Shown: positions 1 through 9,931, counted from the first letter of the stretch. The stretch is 64,000 nt of DNA from Flavobacterium sp. SLB02 (GCF_009664855.1 NZ_CP045928.1:1449049-1513048); one strand, 5' to 3'. Translations and numbers: made by a program. Notes: generated from the letters alone by a model not told the origin.

Positions 1-891
1 CTTTCGGAAAAACTGAAAGCCAATAAAATGAATACAGAAATAGTCATTGCCGAAGCCGCCCAAATCGATTATTTATACGAAAATGTAAATTCGGAAAACC
101 GCGACAAGCAAATTGATTATTTCTTTGGAAAAACAAAAACAAACGTTTCAAAATTCCCAAATCTAAAAAACGTCATTTTAGGACATAGTTATTTTACCAC
201 CTGGCCAATTGAAAGACAGGTTTTAAGCAGAAAATTAATTGCCGCCAAGATCAAAGAAAATCCGGGATTAAAATACTGGCAATCGGAATATTGTATTTTA
301 GAGAATCCTGGAGAAGCTGAAATTCCTGGCGGTTCAGGCGGAGGAAGAGATTTAGGAATGCAGACGGCTTTATTTGTAGGACGTTTGATTCACAATGACA
401 TTGCTGTTGCCAATGCCGCTTCATGGCAATGGTGGACATCGCTAACACGTGTTGATTACAAAGACGGTTTGATTTATCTTGATGACGGAAAAAGCAACGG
501 AGGAACAGCGCCGGATTACGTAAAAAATGACGGAGAATTTCACGATTCAAAATTACTTTGGGCTTTAGGAAATTACTCTTTGTTTGTACGTCCGGGAATG
601 CTTAGAATCGATGTTCCCAACCAAAACGATCTCGAAGCAGCAAACGATGTAATGCTAACCGCTTACAAAGATCTCGAAAACAAAAAGCTAATTGTAGTGG
701 CTGTAAACGTTGGAAAATCAGCCCAGAAATACAAATTCAATTTATCGAAAGGAACTGTGAAAAACAATGATTTTACACCTTACATAACCTCAGAAAATTC
801 GAATTTGAAAAGAGCAGCAACTCAAAAAATCGGCAATCTCGAAATTCCCGCAAAATCGATAGTGACCTTTGTGGGGGAGCTACAATATTAA
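1..891 (+). CDS. GH30-family glycoside hydrolase, C-terminal part (5' end outside window)
   Basis: The reading frame is open from base 1 with no stop, so the first in-frame ATG (base 28) is internal and the gene begins before the window. What remains is the second half of a GH30 (beta/alpha)8 barrel plus the side beta-sandwich. The WQSEYC motif carries the nucleophile Glu (E87 counted from the base-28 Met), as in GH30 enzymes, and the last ~100 residues look like the all-beta domain ending in a typical KSIVTFVG strand. GH30 members cleave beta-1,6-galactan, beta-glucans or xylan. With GH2, GH27, GH51 and GH43 genes downstream, an endo-beta-1,6-galactanase acting on arabinogalactan side chains is a reasonable inference but is not proven. 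The acid/base residue lies in the missing half. Confidence 0.8.
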   Translation, partial: LSEKLKANKMNTEIVIAEAAQIDYLYENVNSENRDKQIDYFFGKTKTNVSKFPNLKNVILGHSYFTTWPIERQVLSRKLIAAKIKENPGLKYWQSEYCILENPGEAEIPGGSGGGRDLGMQTALFVGRLIHNDIAVANAASWQWWTSLTRVDYKDGLIYLDDGKSNGGTAPDYVKNDGEFHDSKLLWALGNYSLFVRPGMLRIDVPNQNDLEAANDVMLTAYKDLENKKLIVVAVNVGKSAQKYKFNLSKGTVKNNDFTPYITSENSNLKRAATQKIGNLEIPAKSIVTFVGELQY

Positions 892-894
892 AAA

Positions 895-962
895 GTTTCA
901 AGTTTCAGGTTTCAGGTTTTGAGTCGGAGTGACAGTCTTAGTTCAAGCCTGAAACTTGAAAC
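895..962. repeat. Intergenic palindromic repeat (GTTTCAAGTTTCAGG family)
   Basis: Two 15-bp arms, GTTTCAAGTTTCAGG (895-909) and CCTGAAACTTGAAAC (948-962), are perfectly inverted around a 38-bp spacer. The same arm recurs near 47367, so this is a dispersed repeat. Placed just after the GH30 stop, it may also form a hairpin in the transcript. Confidence 0.7.
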
Positions 963-1032
963 AAAAAATAATAATTAAAAATAACAAAAGCTTAGAACCT
1001 CAAATTCTCAGCAACTTAGCACCTTAAAAAAA

Positions 1033-3453
1033 ATGTTTACAAAAAAGATCTTACTTCCCGTATTTCTCTTTTCGTGTTTGTCTGCATTCAGTCAGATCTC
1101 GTTTGGAGATTCAAAGAAAATCAATGACAACTGGAAATTCAATCTTCAGGATACCCCGGATGCTCAAAAACAAGCTTACAACGATAGCAAATGGCAATCT
1201 GTAAACGTTCCTCATGACTGGAGCGTAAAAGGGCAATTGAGCCCAACATTGGCTAGTTGTACCGGTTTCTTGCCAGGCGGAATTGGCTGGTATCGTAAAT
1301 CAGTTACGATTCCTCAAAGTAAAACGGGCCAAAAAGTCTATTTGTATTTTGAAGGTGTTTACAACAGAAGCGAAGTTTTTATCAACGGACATTCATTAGG
1401 AAAACGTCCAAACGGTTATATTTCTTTTGCTTATGATGCCACTGCGTATGTAAAATATGGTGGAGAAAATACGATTTCGGTTCGTGTAGATCACAGTCAA
1501 AGTGCCGATTCAAGATGGTACACAGGTTCAGGAATTTATCGTGACGTGTGGTTGGTATATTCTAATGAGGTCCATATTGCACAATGGGGCGTTTATGCAT
1601 ATCCAGAAGTAAAAAAAGGAACAGGAACACTAAATGTTGAGGTTGAAGTAGAAAATGGTTCAGCAGCAAAATCAAGTCTTACAGTAGTAAATGAACTGAT
1701 CTCAAAAGACGGAAAATCGGTTGGAAAATCTTCATCCAAAGTAGAGATTGCAGCCAATAAAAGCGGAAAAATCTCCACTAAAATAAATGTAAAAAATCCG
1801 CAATTATGGGATTTAGAGAATCCGAATCTATATCAACTTAAAACCACTGTTTTTAAAGACGGAAAACAAATTGATGAAACGGTGACCAAAACCGGTTTCA
1901 GAGATTTCAAATTCGATCCTAATAATGGTTTTGCATTAAACGGAAAATGGATGAAAATGAAAGGTGTTTGTCTGCACCACGACGCGGGAGTTTTAGGATC
2001 TGCAGTACCAAGAGAAGTTTGGGAAACAAGATTGAAAACATTAAAAGAAATTGGTGTAAATGCAATCCGTACCAGTCATAATCCGCAAGCGCCTGTTTTT
2101 TATGAACTTTGCGACGAGTTAGGAATATTGGTTTTAAACGAAGCTTACGACGAATGGGAATTTCCAAAACGCAAATGGCTGGAAGGATGGAATTACGGAA
2201 CTCCGGGATTCGAAGGTACCTTTGATATTTTTGCAGACTATGCAGAGAAAGATCTGGAAGATTTTGTACGTCGTGACAGAAACCACCTTTCGGTTTTTGC
2301 GTGGAGTATTGGTAATGAGGTAGATTATCCAAATGATCCTTATTCTCACCCGGTTCTCGATAAAGGAAAAGACGGATTCGGACAAGCCAATTACGGTGGT
2401 TACAAAAAAGATGCGCCGGATGCTATGCGCCTTGGAGCAATTGCAAAACGTTTGGTAGCTGCGGTTAAAAAATACGACAAATCACGTCCAACAACTGCTG
2501 GTTTAGCCGGAGTTGCAATGTCTAACGAAACAGAATATCCAGGTGCTTTAGACATTACAGGATATAATTATACGGAAAGCAAATACCAATCGGATCACGA
2601 GAAATACCCAAACAGAGTTATTTTTGGAAGTGAAAATGTTCACGATATGGAACCTTGGTTAGCGGTAAAAAACAACAAACACATCTTTGGACAATTCTTA
2701 TGGACAGGAATTGATTATTTAGGAGAATCAGGAAGATGGCCATCAAGAGGTTTTTACTCAGGATTGGTTGATTTTGCAGGAGTAATCAAACCTAGAGGAT
2801 ATTTCCGTCAGTCACTTTGGTCAGATAAACCAATGACATATATCGGAACTTATCCGTTAAAAGATGTAAAAGATGTTTCTAAAGATGCATGGGCTATTTG
2901 GAATTACACTCAAGGTGAAAAAATTCGCGTAGTGGTGTATACCAATGCAGCCAAAGCACGTTTAGAACTGAACGGAAAAGTAGTGGGTGAAGCAAAAGCT
3001 TACGACGAAAAAACCGGAATTATCTATTGGGATATTCCATTTGCTTCAGGAAAATTAGAAGCAATTGGTTTAAGCAAAGACGACAAAGAGGTAAGCAGAT
3101 ATGCTATTTCGACTACGCAACAACCTGTAGAGTTAACAATTGCAGACAAAAACATCACAATTTCTAAAGATAAAGGAGTTGCTAAAATCATGGTTCAGGT
3201 GAAGGATCAAAACGGTTTGCCGGTTATGCTTTCGGATAATGAAGTTACCTGCACCATTAGCGGACCTGGAGTTTTATTAGGACTAGAGGCAGGAAACAAC
3301 AGCGACATGACTGATTATACAGATAATGTACAAAGAGTATATCACGGTCATATTGCCGCGTACATTCAGGCAACTGGAGAAGCTCAGCCTATAAAAGTAA
3401 CCTTTACAAGTCAGTGGTTAAAACCCGTTGAAGTTACCATTAATGTGAAATAA
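1033..3453 (+). CDS. GH2-family secreted beta-galactosidase-like enzyme
   Basis: A signal peptide (cleavage near AFSQ, residue ~21) precedes a GH2 sugar-binding jelly roll (~30-200), an immunoglobulin-like domain (~205-310) and a TIM barrel (~315-600). The barrel has the RTSHNPQAP and DEWE motifs, acid/base E429 in WSIGNEVD and probable nucleophile E534 in FGSEN. The C-terminal ~200 residues match the DUF4982/Ig-like tail common in Bacteroidota beta-galactosidases. The length of 806 is normal for this subgroup. It lies 141 bp after the GH30 gene and before GH27, GH51 and GH43 genes, so removal of terminal beta-galactosyl residues from a pectic or arabinogalactan side chain is the likeliest role. 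Substrate specificity cannot be read from the sequence, and beta-glucuronidase or another GH2 activity remains possible. Confidence 0.9.
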   Translation: MFTKKILLPVFLFSCLSAFSQISFGDSKKINDNWKFNLQDTPDAQKQAYNDSKWQSVNVPHDWSVKGQLSPTLASCTGFLPGGIGWYRKSVTIPQSKTGQKVYLYFEGVYNRSEVFINGHSLGKRPNGYISFAYDATAYVKYGGENTISVRVDHSQSADSRWYTGSGIYRDVWLVYSNEVHIAQWGVYAYPEVKKGTGTLNVEVEVENGSAAKSSLTVVNELISKDGKSVGKSSSKVEIAANKSGKISTKINVKNPQLWDLENPNLYQLKTTVFKDGKQIDETVTKTGFRDFKFDPNNGFALNGKWMKMKGVCLHHDAGVLGSAVPREVWETRLKTLKEIGVNAIRTSHNPQAPVFYELCDELGILVLNEAYDEWEFPKRKWLEGWNYGTPGFEGTFDIFADYAEKDLEDFVRRDRNHLSVFAWSIGNEVDYPNDPYSHPVLDKGKDGFGQANYGGYKKDAPDAMRLGAIAKRLVAAVKKYDKSRPTTAGLAGVAMSNETEYPGALDITGYNYTESKYQSDHEKYPNRVIFGSENVHDMEPWLAVKNNKHIFGQFLWTGIDYLGESGRWPSRGFYSGLVDFAGVIKPRGYFRQSLWSDKPMTYIGTYPLKDVKDVSKDAWAIWNYTQGEKIRVVVYTNAAKARLELNGKVVGEAKAYDEKTGIIYWDIPFASGKLEAIGLSKDDKEVSRYAISTTQQPVELTIADKNITISKDKGVAKIMVQVKDQNGLPVMLSDNEVTCTISGPGVLLGLEAGNNSDMTDYTDNVQRVYHGHIAAYIQATGEAQPIKVTFTSQWLKPVEVTINVK

Positions 3454-3464
3454 TAAAATCGGCA

Positions 3465-3497
3465 AGACTTAACAGGTTTTTAAAACCTGTTAAGTCT
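3465..3497. repeat. Perfect 16-bp inverted repeat
   Basis: AGACTTAACAGGTTTT (3465-3480) and its exact reverse complement (3482-3497) flank a single T. No T-run follows, so it is a palindromic repeat or transcript-end hairpin rather than a textbook terminator. It sits 12 bp after the GH2 stop. Confidence 0.7.
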
Positions 3498-3573
3498 AAC
3501 AAAATGTCTAAGAAATAAATAAATCAACACAAGTAAAATTTATTACAATTCACTTTAATTTGTGATAAAAAAG

Positions 3574-3608
3574 GAACCTGTCTGTTTATACAGGCAGGTT
3601 CTTGTGTT
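3574..3608 (+). terminator. Probable rho-independent terminator after GH2
   Basis: Arms GAACCTGTCTG (3574-3584) and CAGGCAGGTTC (3591-3601) pair with one G-T wobble around a 6-nt loop. An A-run lies before and a short T-rich stretch after. It separates the GH30-GH2 unit from the next operon. Confidence 0.55.
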
Positions 3609-3633
3609 TAAGGACTAAATTTTATTATATTTG
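3602..3633 (+). promoter_or_regulatory. Bacteroidota-type promoter for the GH27-GH51-GH43 operon
   Basis: TATATTTG (3626-3633) matches the -7 consensus TAnnTTTG. TTG at 3602-3604 lies 21 bp upstream, as expected for the -33 element. The GH27 start codon is 40 bp downstream. Confidence 0.5.
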
Positions 3634-3673
3634 AAGTGTATGTTTTACATTTATTAATTTTTACAAGCTTAAA

Positions 3674-5044
3674 ATGAAAATAAAAAATACAATTGCTTTG
3701 GCAATAGGCGTTGTTTTAGCATCTGTTTCATCGAATGCTCAGAGCACAACATTCAAAAAAGAGGAATTCAAACAATGGGCACAAACACCGCCAATGGGTT
3801 GGAACAGTTGGGACTCTTACGGTTCGACAGTAGAAGAACACGAAGTAAAAGCCAACACCGATTATATGGTAAAAAACCTGAAAAAATTTGGCTGGGAATA
3901 TGTCGTAGTTGATATCAGATGGTTTGTAGAAAATGACAAAGCAGGAGGATACAATCAAACAGATCCACGTTATGTAATGGATCAATACGGAAGATATTTG
4001 CCGGCTTTAAATCGTTTTCCATCTGCAAAAGACGGACAAGGATTTAAACCTTTGGCAGATTACATTCATAAAAAAGGATTGAAATTCGGGATTCACATTA
4101 TGCGCGGAATTCCTAAAAAAGCCGTTGAAGACAAATTGCCTATCAAAGGTACAAACGGAATTACCGCTGATCAGATTTACTCAACAGCATTACAATGCGA
4201 ATGGTTAAGAGACAATTATACCGTTGTTGCAGACAAGCCGGGAGCACAGGAGTACTATGATTCATTATTTGAATTGTACGCACAATGGGGCGTTGATTTC
4301 ATCAAAATTGATGATTTATCAAGACCGTATCACCAAGGAGAAATCAACCTGATTAGAAACGCGATCGACAAATGCGGACGTAAAATTGTATTGAGCACTT
4401 CGCCGGGAGAAACTCCTATCGAAGCCGCACCACACGTAACCACTCACGCCAATATGTGGAGAATGGTAGACGACGTTTGGGACACCTGGCCACACATTAC
4501 ACATCTGATGAATGTAGCTCAAAAATGGTATCCTTACATTGCGCCGGGAACATGGCCAGATTGCGATATGATTCCCCTTGGACGTATTTCACTCAGAGGA
4601 GAACGTGGCGAAGACAGAATGTCGCGACTCACAAAAGACGAGCAATATAGTTTGATTACTTTCTTTAATATTTTTAAATCGCCGTTGTTTTTTGGAGGAG
4701 ATTTACCAAGTAACGACGCTTTCACTTTATCATTATTAACCAATAAAGAAGTGGTAAAAATGCACAATGAAAGTACCGATGTAAAACAGCTTTTCCAGAA
4801 AGACGCAAAAATAGCGGTGACTTCAAAAAATCCAAAAGATGCAAGTGTTTATCTGGCGTTGTTCAATATCTCGGATACGGCGACAGAAACGATTTCGGTA
4901 AATTTATCAGATCTTGGAATTTCAGGTTCGGTTCAGGCTGTTAATTTATGGACAGGGGAGAAATCGACAGTTTTAGCTACGGCAGTTTCAGCAGAATTAA
5001 AACCTCATAGCTCAGTACTTTTTCAATTAAAAGCTAAAAAATAA
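3674..5044 (+). CDS. GH27-family alpha-galactosidase (or beta-L-arabinopyranosidase), secreted
   Basis: A signal peptide ends near SSNAQ (~residue 23). The catalytic barrel starts with PPMGWNSWDS (~37-46), the GH27 signature, and carries the nucleophile motif KIDD (D213 after K211). The R-x-x-D-D-V-W-D-x-W motif (R263 to W272) should hold the acid/base Asp. The final ~80 residues form the usual C-terminal beta-sandwich. The length (456) is typical of bacterial GH27. The stop codon TAA overlaps the ATG of the next gene by one base, implying translational coupling with the GH51 gene. GH27 releases alpha-D-galactose; some family members act on beta-L-arabinopyranose, which would suit the arabinofuranosidase neighbours. 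Confidence 0.9.
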   Translation: MKIKNTIALAIGVVLASVSSNAQSTTFKKEEFKQWAQTPPMGWNSWDSYGSTVEEHEVKANTDYMVKNLKKFGWEYVVVDIRWFVENDKAGGYNQTDPRYVMDQYGRYLPALNRFPSAKDGQGFKPLADYIHKKGLKFGIHIMRGIPKKAVEDKLPIKGTNGITADQIYSTALQCEWLRDNYTVVADKPGAQEYYDSLFELYAQWGVDFIKIDDLSRPYHQGEINLIRNAIDKCGRKIVLSTSPGETPIEAAPHVTTHANMWRMVDDVWDTWPHITHLMNVAQKWYPYIAPGTWPDCDMIPLGRISLRGERGEDRMSRLTKDEQYSLITFFNIFKSPLFFGGDLPSNDAFTLSLLTNKEVVKMHNESTDVKQLFQKDAKIAVTSKNPKDASVYLALFNISDTATETISVNLSDLGISGSVQAVNLWTGEKSTVLATAVSAELKPHSSVLFQLKAKK

Positions 5045-7590
5045 TGAAGAAGTTTTTACTGGGTCATCGAATTCTGATTGTACTTTTTGCAGTTTTTATT
5101 TCATTTGCATTTGGTTTAAAATCAAAAGAAGACAAACCAGGTAAGGTGTACCTTTTCGCGTACTCCACATTAAAAAATAATGGAAAAAACGGACTTCATT
5201 TTGCCTGGAGTACAGATCAGAAAAACTGGTTTGGCGTAGGTCCTGAACATTCTTTTTTAAAATCAGATTATGGGAGTTGGGGACCAGAGGGTAAATCAAT
5301 GTCTGAAGCTTTTTTAATTGAAGATAATAACGGAATTTTTCATTGTTTTTGGGGAGTGCGGGATGATGTTTTTGCATCTGCTTCAAGTAAAGATTTGATT
5401 AATTGGACAAGACAAAGTTACACTCAGGCAATGAAAAATGTAACAAAAAATGAATCAGGAAAATCAATTATTCAAAACATAAAAGTCAGCAAAAAACAAG
5501 GAGAATATACCATTCATTGGAAGACAGATAACGCAAATTACACTAGTGTTACCAAAGATTTTAAAACATATTCTAAAGCAATAATTGATGAGAATAACGC
5601 TCCTGGATTTAGTGAAATTACACTTCAGGGCGAAACTCAAAAAGGAACTATTACTGAAGTTGATTGGACTTTAGTGGATTCGCTGATAAAAAACATGGAA
5701 TCATCAAAGTTTAGGGACAAACAAGATAATACTTCACCCAAAAGTGATAGTGTAATGTTTGTTGGTCTGAAACCTGTAAGGGCTCAAATTAGCATTGATG
5801 CAAAAGATTCTAAAAAAATAAGCAATATGCTTACGGGAATGTTTTTTGAAGATATTAATTACGCTGCAGATGGTGGTTTATATGCTGAATTGATCCAGAA
5901 TCGTGATTTTGAATATTCGCTGCACGATAAAAAAGGCAGCGATAAGAACTGGAATGAAACAATGGCTTGGAGTGGAAATTTTAAGCTGGAAAAGGAAAAT
6001 CCAATTCACCCTAATAATTCGCATTATGCTGTACTTACAAAGAGTAAAATCAGCAATTCAGGTTTTGACGGAATTCCGCTTAAAGCCAATGAAAAATATA
6101 ATTTCAGTGTTTTTGCAAAAGGAGCAAAATTTACGGTAAAACTAATTGGGGCTAGCGGAGAAACTTTGGCGGAAGCCGCACTAAAACCCAATACTTCGTG
6201 GAAAAAAATTAGCGCAGTGCTAAAAGTATCCAAAACAGTAAGCGATGCTCATTTAGAAATTAGTTCTGATGGAGAAGTTGCCCTTGATATGGTGTCTCTT
6301 TTTCCTGAAAAAACCTTCAAAAACCGTAAAAACGGACTTCGTGCTGATTTGGCTCAAACCATTGCCGATATGCATCCAAAGTTTGTTCGTTTTCCTGGGG
6401 GATGTGTGGCTCATGGCGATGGAATAGGAAATATTTACCGTTGGAAAAATACTATTGGACCTTTAGAGAGCCGAACTCCCATGCGTAATATTTGGGGATA
6501 TCATCAATCACTTGGATTAGGATATTTTGAATATTTTCAGTTTTGTGAAGATCTGGGCGCGCTTCCTGTTCCGGTTTTAGCAGCAGGAGTTCCGTGTCAA
6601 AATTCATCTGACGGTGGTGCCGGACAACAATTTGGTATTGCGATGCAGGACATGGATCAATACGTACAGGATGTTCTGGATTTAATTGAATATGCCAATG
6701 GGCCCGTAACAAGTCTTTGGGGTAAAAAACGTGCTGAAGCAGGGCATCCTAAAGCTTTTAATTTAAAATATGTTGGTATTGGTAATGAAGATTTAATTAG
6801 TGATGTTTTTGAAGAACGTTATAGAATGATTGTAAAAGCCGTGCAGAAAAAATATCCGGAAATTATCATTATTGGTACTGTTGGACCCTTTTTTGAAGGC
6901 ACAGATTATAACGAAGGATGGGCAATTGCCAATGATTTGAAACTGCCAATTGTAGACGAACATTATTATCAAAGTCCGGGTTGGTTTATCAATAACCAGA
7001 ATTTTTATGACAGCTACGACCGTTCTAAATCAAAAGTGTATTTGGGAGAATATGCATCTCGTGGCAATAAATTTTACAATGCTTTGGCCGAGGCTCTATA
7101 TCTTACTGCTATTGAACGAAATGGCGATGTAGTTACAATGGCTTCTTATGCGCCTTTATTAGCTCGTGAGAAACACACACAATGGAATCCTGATTTGATT
7201 TATTTTACAGGAAACGAAGTAAAACCCACAGTAAATTATTTTGTACAGAAATTGTACGGAGAGAATCCGGGTGATATTTATTTGCAGCATAAAATAAAAT
7301 TATCAGATGCTAGTAATGAAGTTCATAAGCGAATTGGCGTGTCAGTGGTTCGGGATAATGCTTCGGGAGATTTGATTGTAAAGTTGGTCAATATGCTTCC
7401 GGTTGCTGTGATTCCGTCAATAGATGTATCGAATTTAGCGACAACTGAAAATGCAGGTTATACTACATTTTCAGGAAATTCTGAGAGCACAACCGCCAGA
7501 CCAATATCTCAAACTATAACAGTAAAGGAAGCCTTTTCAAAAGAATTGCCTGCTTATTCATTTACTGTGATTCGTATTAAAACTAAATAA
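5044..7590 (+). CDS. GH51-family alpha-L-arabinofuranosidase with N-terminal GH43-like half propeller
   Basis: A hydrophobic N-terminal segment (~8-24) serves as signal or anchor. Residues ~30-230 resemble blades of a GH43-type propeller (KVYLFAYST, HFAWSTD, GIFHCFWGVRDD, SKDLINW) but are too short for a whole domain. From ~255 the GH51 part follows: GMFFEDINYAADGGLYAEL, a CBM4-like insertion, the barrel with RFPGG, acid/base E582 in GIGNED and nucleophile E669 in YLGEYAS, then the C-terminal beta-sandwich. The length (848) exceeds plain GH51 (~500) because of the N-terminal part and insertion. It would release alpha-L-arabinofuranose from arabinan or arabinogalactan. Start chosen at the ATG overlapping the GH27 stop. 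Confidence 0.92.
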   Translation: MKKFLLGHRILIVLFAVFISFAFGLKSKEDKPGKVYLFAYSTLKNNGKNGLHFAWSTDQKNWFGVGPEHSFLKSDYGSWGPEGKSMSEAFLIEDNNGIFHCFWGVRDDVFASASSKDLINWTRQSYTQAMKNVTKNESGKSIIQNIKVSKKQGEYTIHWKTDNANYTSVTKDFKTYSKAIIDENNAPGFSEITLQGETQKGTITEVDWTLVDSLIKNMESSKFRDKQDNTSPKSDSVMFVGLKPVRAQISIDAKDSKKISNMLTGMFFEDINYAADGGLYAELIQNRDFEYSLHDKKGSDKNWNETMAWSGNFKLEKENPIHPNNSHYAVLTKSKISNSGFDGIPLKANEKYNFSVFAKGAKFTVKLIGASGETLAEAALKPNTSWKKISAVLKVSKTVSDAHLEISSDGEVALDMVSLFPEKTFKNRKNGLRADLAQTIADMHPKFVRFPGGCVAHGDGIGNIYRWKNTIGPLESRTPMRNIWGYHQSLGLGYFEYFQFCEDLGALPVPVLAAGVPCQNSSDGGAGQQFGIAMQDMDQYVQDVLDLIEYANGPVTSLWGKKRAEAGHPKAFNLKYVGIGNEDLISDVFEERYRMIVKAVQKKYPEIIIIGTVGPFFEGTDYNEGWAIANDLKLPIVDEHYYQSPGWFINNQNFYDSYDRSKSKVYLGEYASRGNKFYNALAEALYLTAIERNGDVVTMASYAPLLAREKHTQWNPDLIYFTGNEVKPTVNYFVQKLYGENPGDIYLQHKIKLSDASNEVHKRIGVSVVRDNASGDLIVKLVNMLPVAVIPSIDVSNLATTENAGYTTFSGNSESTTARPISQTITVKEAFSKELPAYSFTVIRIKTK

Positions 7591-7648
7591 TTTTTCGACT
7601 ATTTAAAGTTATTTTTTAAAAGTTGAAAAAACATAAACAGAATAGATA

Positions 7649-9583
7649 ATGAAAAAAACACATTTTAGCCTTGTATTATTTTTAGTGATTTTTAATTTCT
7701 TACAAGCCCAGAATACCCCAAAAGGAACACCTCCTGTAATTGCTGATAAAGATTTAACAGCTTACTTGTTTGTGTATTTTACAGGGAATTCTGTAGAAGA
7801 AGAAGCAGTACGATACGCCATAAGTGCCGATGGTTATCATTATTATCATTTAAATAATAACAAACCGGTGATCGACAGTAAAGTGATTAGTTCAACTGGC
7901 GGGGTTCGTGATCCGCATATTTTGCGTGGCGATGATGGTAAAACATTTTATATGGTCTTGACCGATATGACTTCGTCTAAAGGCTGGGACAGTAACCGGG
8001 CCATGATTTTGCTTAAAAGTACAGATCTTGTAAAATGGGAAAGCAATGTTGTAAATATTCAAACTACTTTTCCTGGAAATGAAAACCTGAAACGTGTTTG
8101 GGCGCCACAAACCATTTACGATGCTAAAGCAGGAAAATATATGATTTACTTCAGTCTGCAATATGCAGGAGGTCCCGATAAAATTTATTACGCTTATGCC
8201 AATAAAGATTTCACGGCTCTGGAAAGCGCTCCAAAATTGTTATTTGTACCAAAATCACAGAGAGCTTGTATCGACGGAGATATTATCGAGAAAGACGGTG
8301 TATACCATCTTTTCTATAAAACCGAAGGCGGAAAGGCCGGAATAAAAGTGGCCACAACAACAGATCTGACTTCAGGGAAATGGATTGAAAACGACAATTA
8401 TCTGCAACAAACTAATGATGGGGTTGAGGGGTCAAGCGTTTTCAAACTCAACAATTCTGATGATTATATCCTGATGTATGATGTATATACCAAAGGAAAA
8501 TATCAGTTTACCAAAACCAAAGACCTGGAGAACTTTACAGTAATTGACAATGATATTTCGATGGATTTTAATCCACGTCACGGAACTATTTTACCTATTA
8601 CCCGCTCTGAATTAAAAAAACTTATTGCCAAATGGGGAATGCCGGAAAAATTTCCAAAAATAAATAATAACCCGGTTCTTGAAGGGTATTATGCTGATCC
8701 TGAGATTTTGTATTCCAATAAAACTAAGAAATATTATATCTACCCAACCAGCGACGGATTCGATGGCTGGTCAGGAAATTATTTTAAAACCTTTTCATCA
8801 GATAATTTAACCGATTGGAGAGACGAAGGAATTATTGTAGATCTTAGAAAAGATGTAAGCTGGGCCAACAGAAACGCCTGGGCACCTTGTATTGTCGAGA
8901 AAAAGATCAAAGGAAAATACCAATATTTCTATTATTTTACAGCGGCTCAAAAAGTGGGCGTAGCTTTCTCAGAGAATCCTACAGGACCTTTTAAAGACAG
9001 CGGAAAAGCTCTGATAAGCACAAGACCCGAAGGTATCAAAGGCGGTCAGGAAATCGATCCGGATGTTTTTACAGATCCTAAAACAGGTAAAAGTTATCTC
9101 TACTGGGGTAATGGATATATGGCCGTTGCTGAATTGAATGCCGATATGATTTCGCTTAAAGAAGGAACTACAAAAGTCATCAAAGTAGACAATACATATA
9201 GAGAAGGAACGTATGTTATTTACAGAAACGGACAATATTATTTCTTGTGGAGCGAAGACGATACCAGAAGCCCAAATTATAAAGTAAGATATGGAGTTTC
9301 TAAATCGCCTTTAGGGCCAATAGAAATTCCTAAGAACAATATTGTCATACAAGGAAATCCTGGTCAGGGAATCTATGCAACGGGACATAATTCGGTTTTG
9401 CAAGTTCCAAACAAAGACCAGTGGTATATTGTGTATCATCGATTTTCATATCCAACAGGAATAAAAATGGGAGATGCTGGCGGATTTCATCGTGAGGTTT
9501 GCATCGATAAACTGGAGTTTAATCAGGATGGGACTATTAAAGAAGTAATTCCAACTCATTTGGGCATAAAAGCAATTAAATAA
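7649..9583 (+). CDS. Secreted protein with two complete GH43 domains
   Basis: A signal peptide ends near LQAQ (~21). Domain 1 (~30-330) has the GH43 triad: D88 in VRDPHI, D209 in CIDGD and E260 in GVEGSS. Domain 2 (~338-640) has D350 in YYADPEI, D470 in EIDPDVF and E519 in YREGTY. Both five-bladed propellers therefore look catalytically competent. GH43 enzymes are alpha-L-arabinofuranosidases, arabinanases or beta-xylosidases; next to GH51 and GH27 an arabinan-type role is most likely. It is the last gene of the operon (58 bp after GH51, strong terminator downstream). Whether the two domains have the same or complementary linkage specificity cannot be told. Confidence 0.9.
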   Translation: MKKTHFSLVLFLVIFNFLQAQNTPKGTPPVIADKDLTAYLFVYFTGNSVEEEAVRYAISADGYHYYHLNNNKPVIDSKVISSTGGVRDPHILRGDDGKTFYMVLTDMTSSKGWDSNRAMILLKSTDLVKWESNVVNIQTTFPGNENLKRVWAPQTIYDAKAGKYMIYFSLQYAGGPDKIYYAYANKDFTALESAPKLLFVPKSQRACIDGDIIEKDGVYHLFYKTEGGKAGIKVATTTDLTSGKWIENDNYLQQTNDGVEGSSVFKLNNSDDYILMYDVYTKGKYQFTKTKDLENFTVIDNDISMDFNPRHGTILPITRSELKKLIAKWGMPEKFPKINNNPVLEGYYADPEILYSNKTKKYYIYPTSDGFDGWSGNYFKTFSSDNLTDWRDEGIIVDLRKDVSWANRNAWAPCIVEKKIKGKYQYFYYFTAAQKVGVAFSENPTGPFKDSGKALISTRPEGIKGGQEIDPDVFTDPKTGKSYLYWGNGYMAVAELNADMISLKEGTTKVIKVDNTYREGTYVIYRNGQYYFLWSEDDTRSPNYKVRYGVSKSPLGPIEIPKNNIVIQGNPGQGIYATGHNSVLQVPNKDQWYIVYHRFSYPTGIKMGDAGGFHREVCIDKLEFNQDGTIKEVIPTHLGIKAIK

Positions 9584-9607
9584 TTTTATATATTAATTTT
9601 GGTCAGT

Positions 9608-9648
9608 AAGGGCTATTTCTTTCGATAGAAATAGTCCTTATTTTTTTT
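9608..9648 (+). terminator. Rho-independent terminator after the GH43 operon
   Basis: A 13-bp stem (9608-9620 with 9627-9639, one G-T wobble), 6-nt loop and an eight-T run. It ends the GH27-GH51-GH43 operon. Confidence 0.85.
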
Positions 9649-9649
9649 G

Positions 9650-9931
9650 TATGATTCTAAAAAACAGGTGTAGTAGAAAAATGTTTTCATAAACTAAATA
9701 GTAAAGGGCGGGGAGCTAATTGGAAGTAAAAATTTACATTTTGGATTTAATTACAACTTTTAGTTATATTCTATAAGAGGGTTTGTAGGAAAAAAAAACG
9801 AGATAATGCGTAATATTGCGAAGATGAATATTGTTTTAAAATAATTAAATGAAATCGTTGTTTTAACCGTTTCTATTAATTCTTTACTACAATAAATGCA
9901 TAATTTTTTTTAAATAATCCCCCCAATTATT
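9650..9931. other. AT-rich intergenic region without recognised elements
   Basis: About 280 bp between the terminator and the next start. I see no coding pattern, no good TAnnTTTG promoter and no palindrome here; it presumably holds the promoter of the following membrane-protein gene. Confidence 0.4.

Noticed and set aside
251..550. 99-codon - strand frame in the GH30 gene
   Set aside because: Antisense shadow of a well-supported catalytic gene; no independent features.
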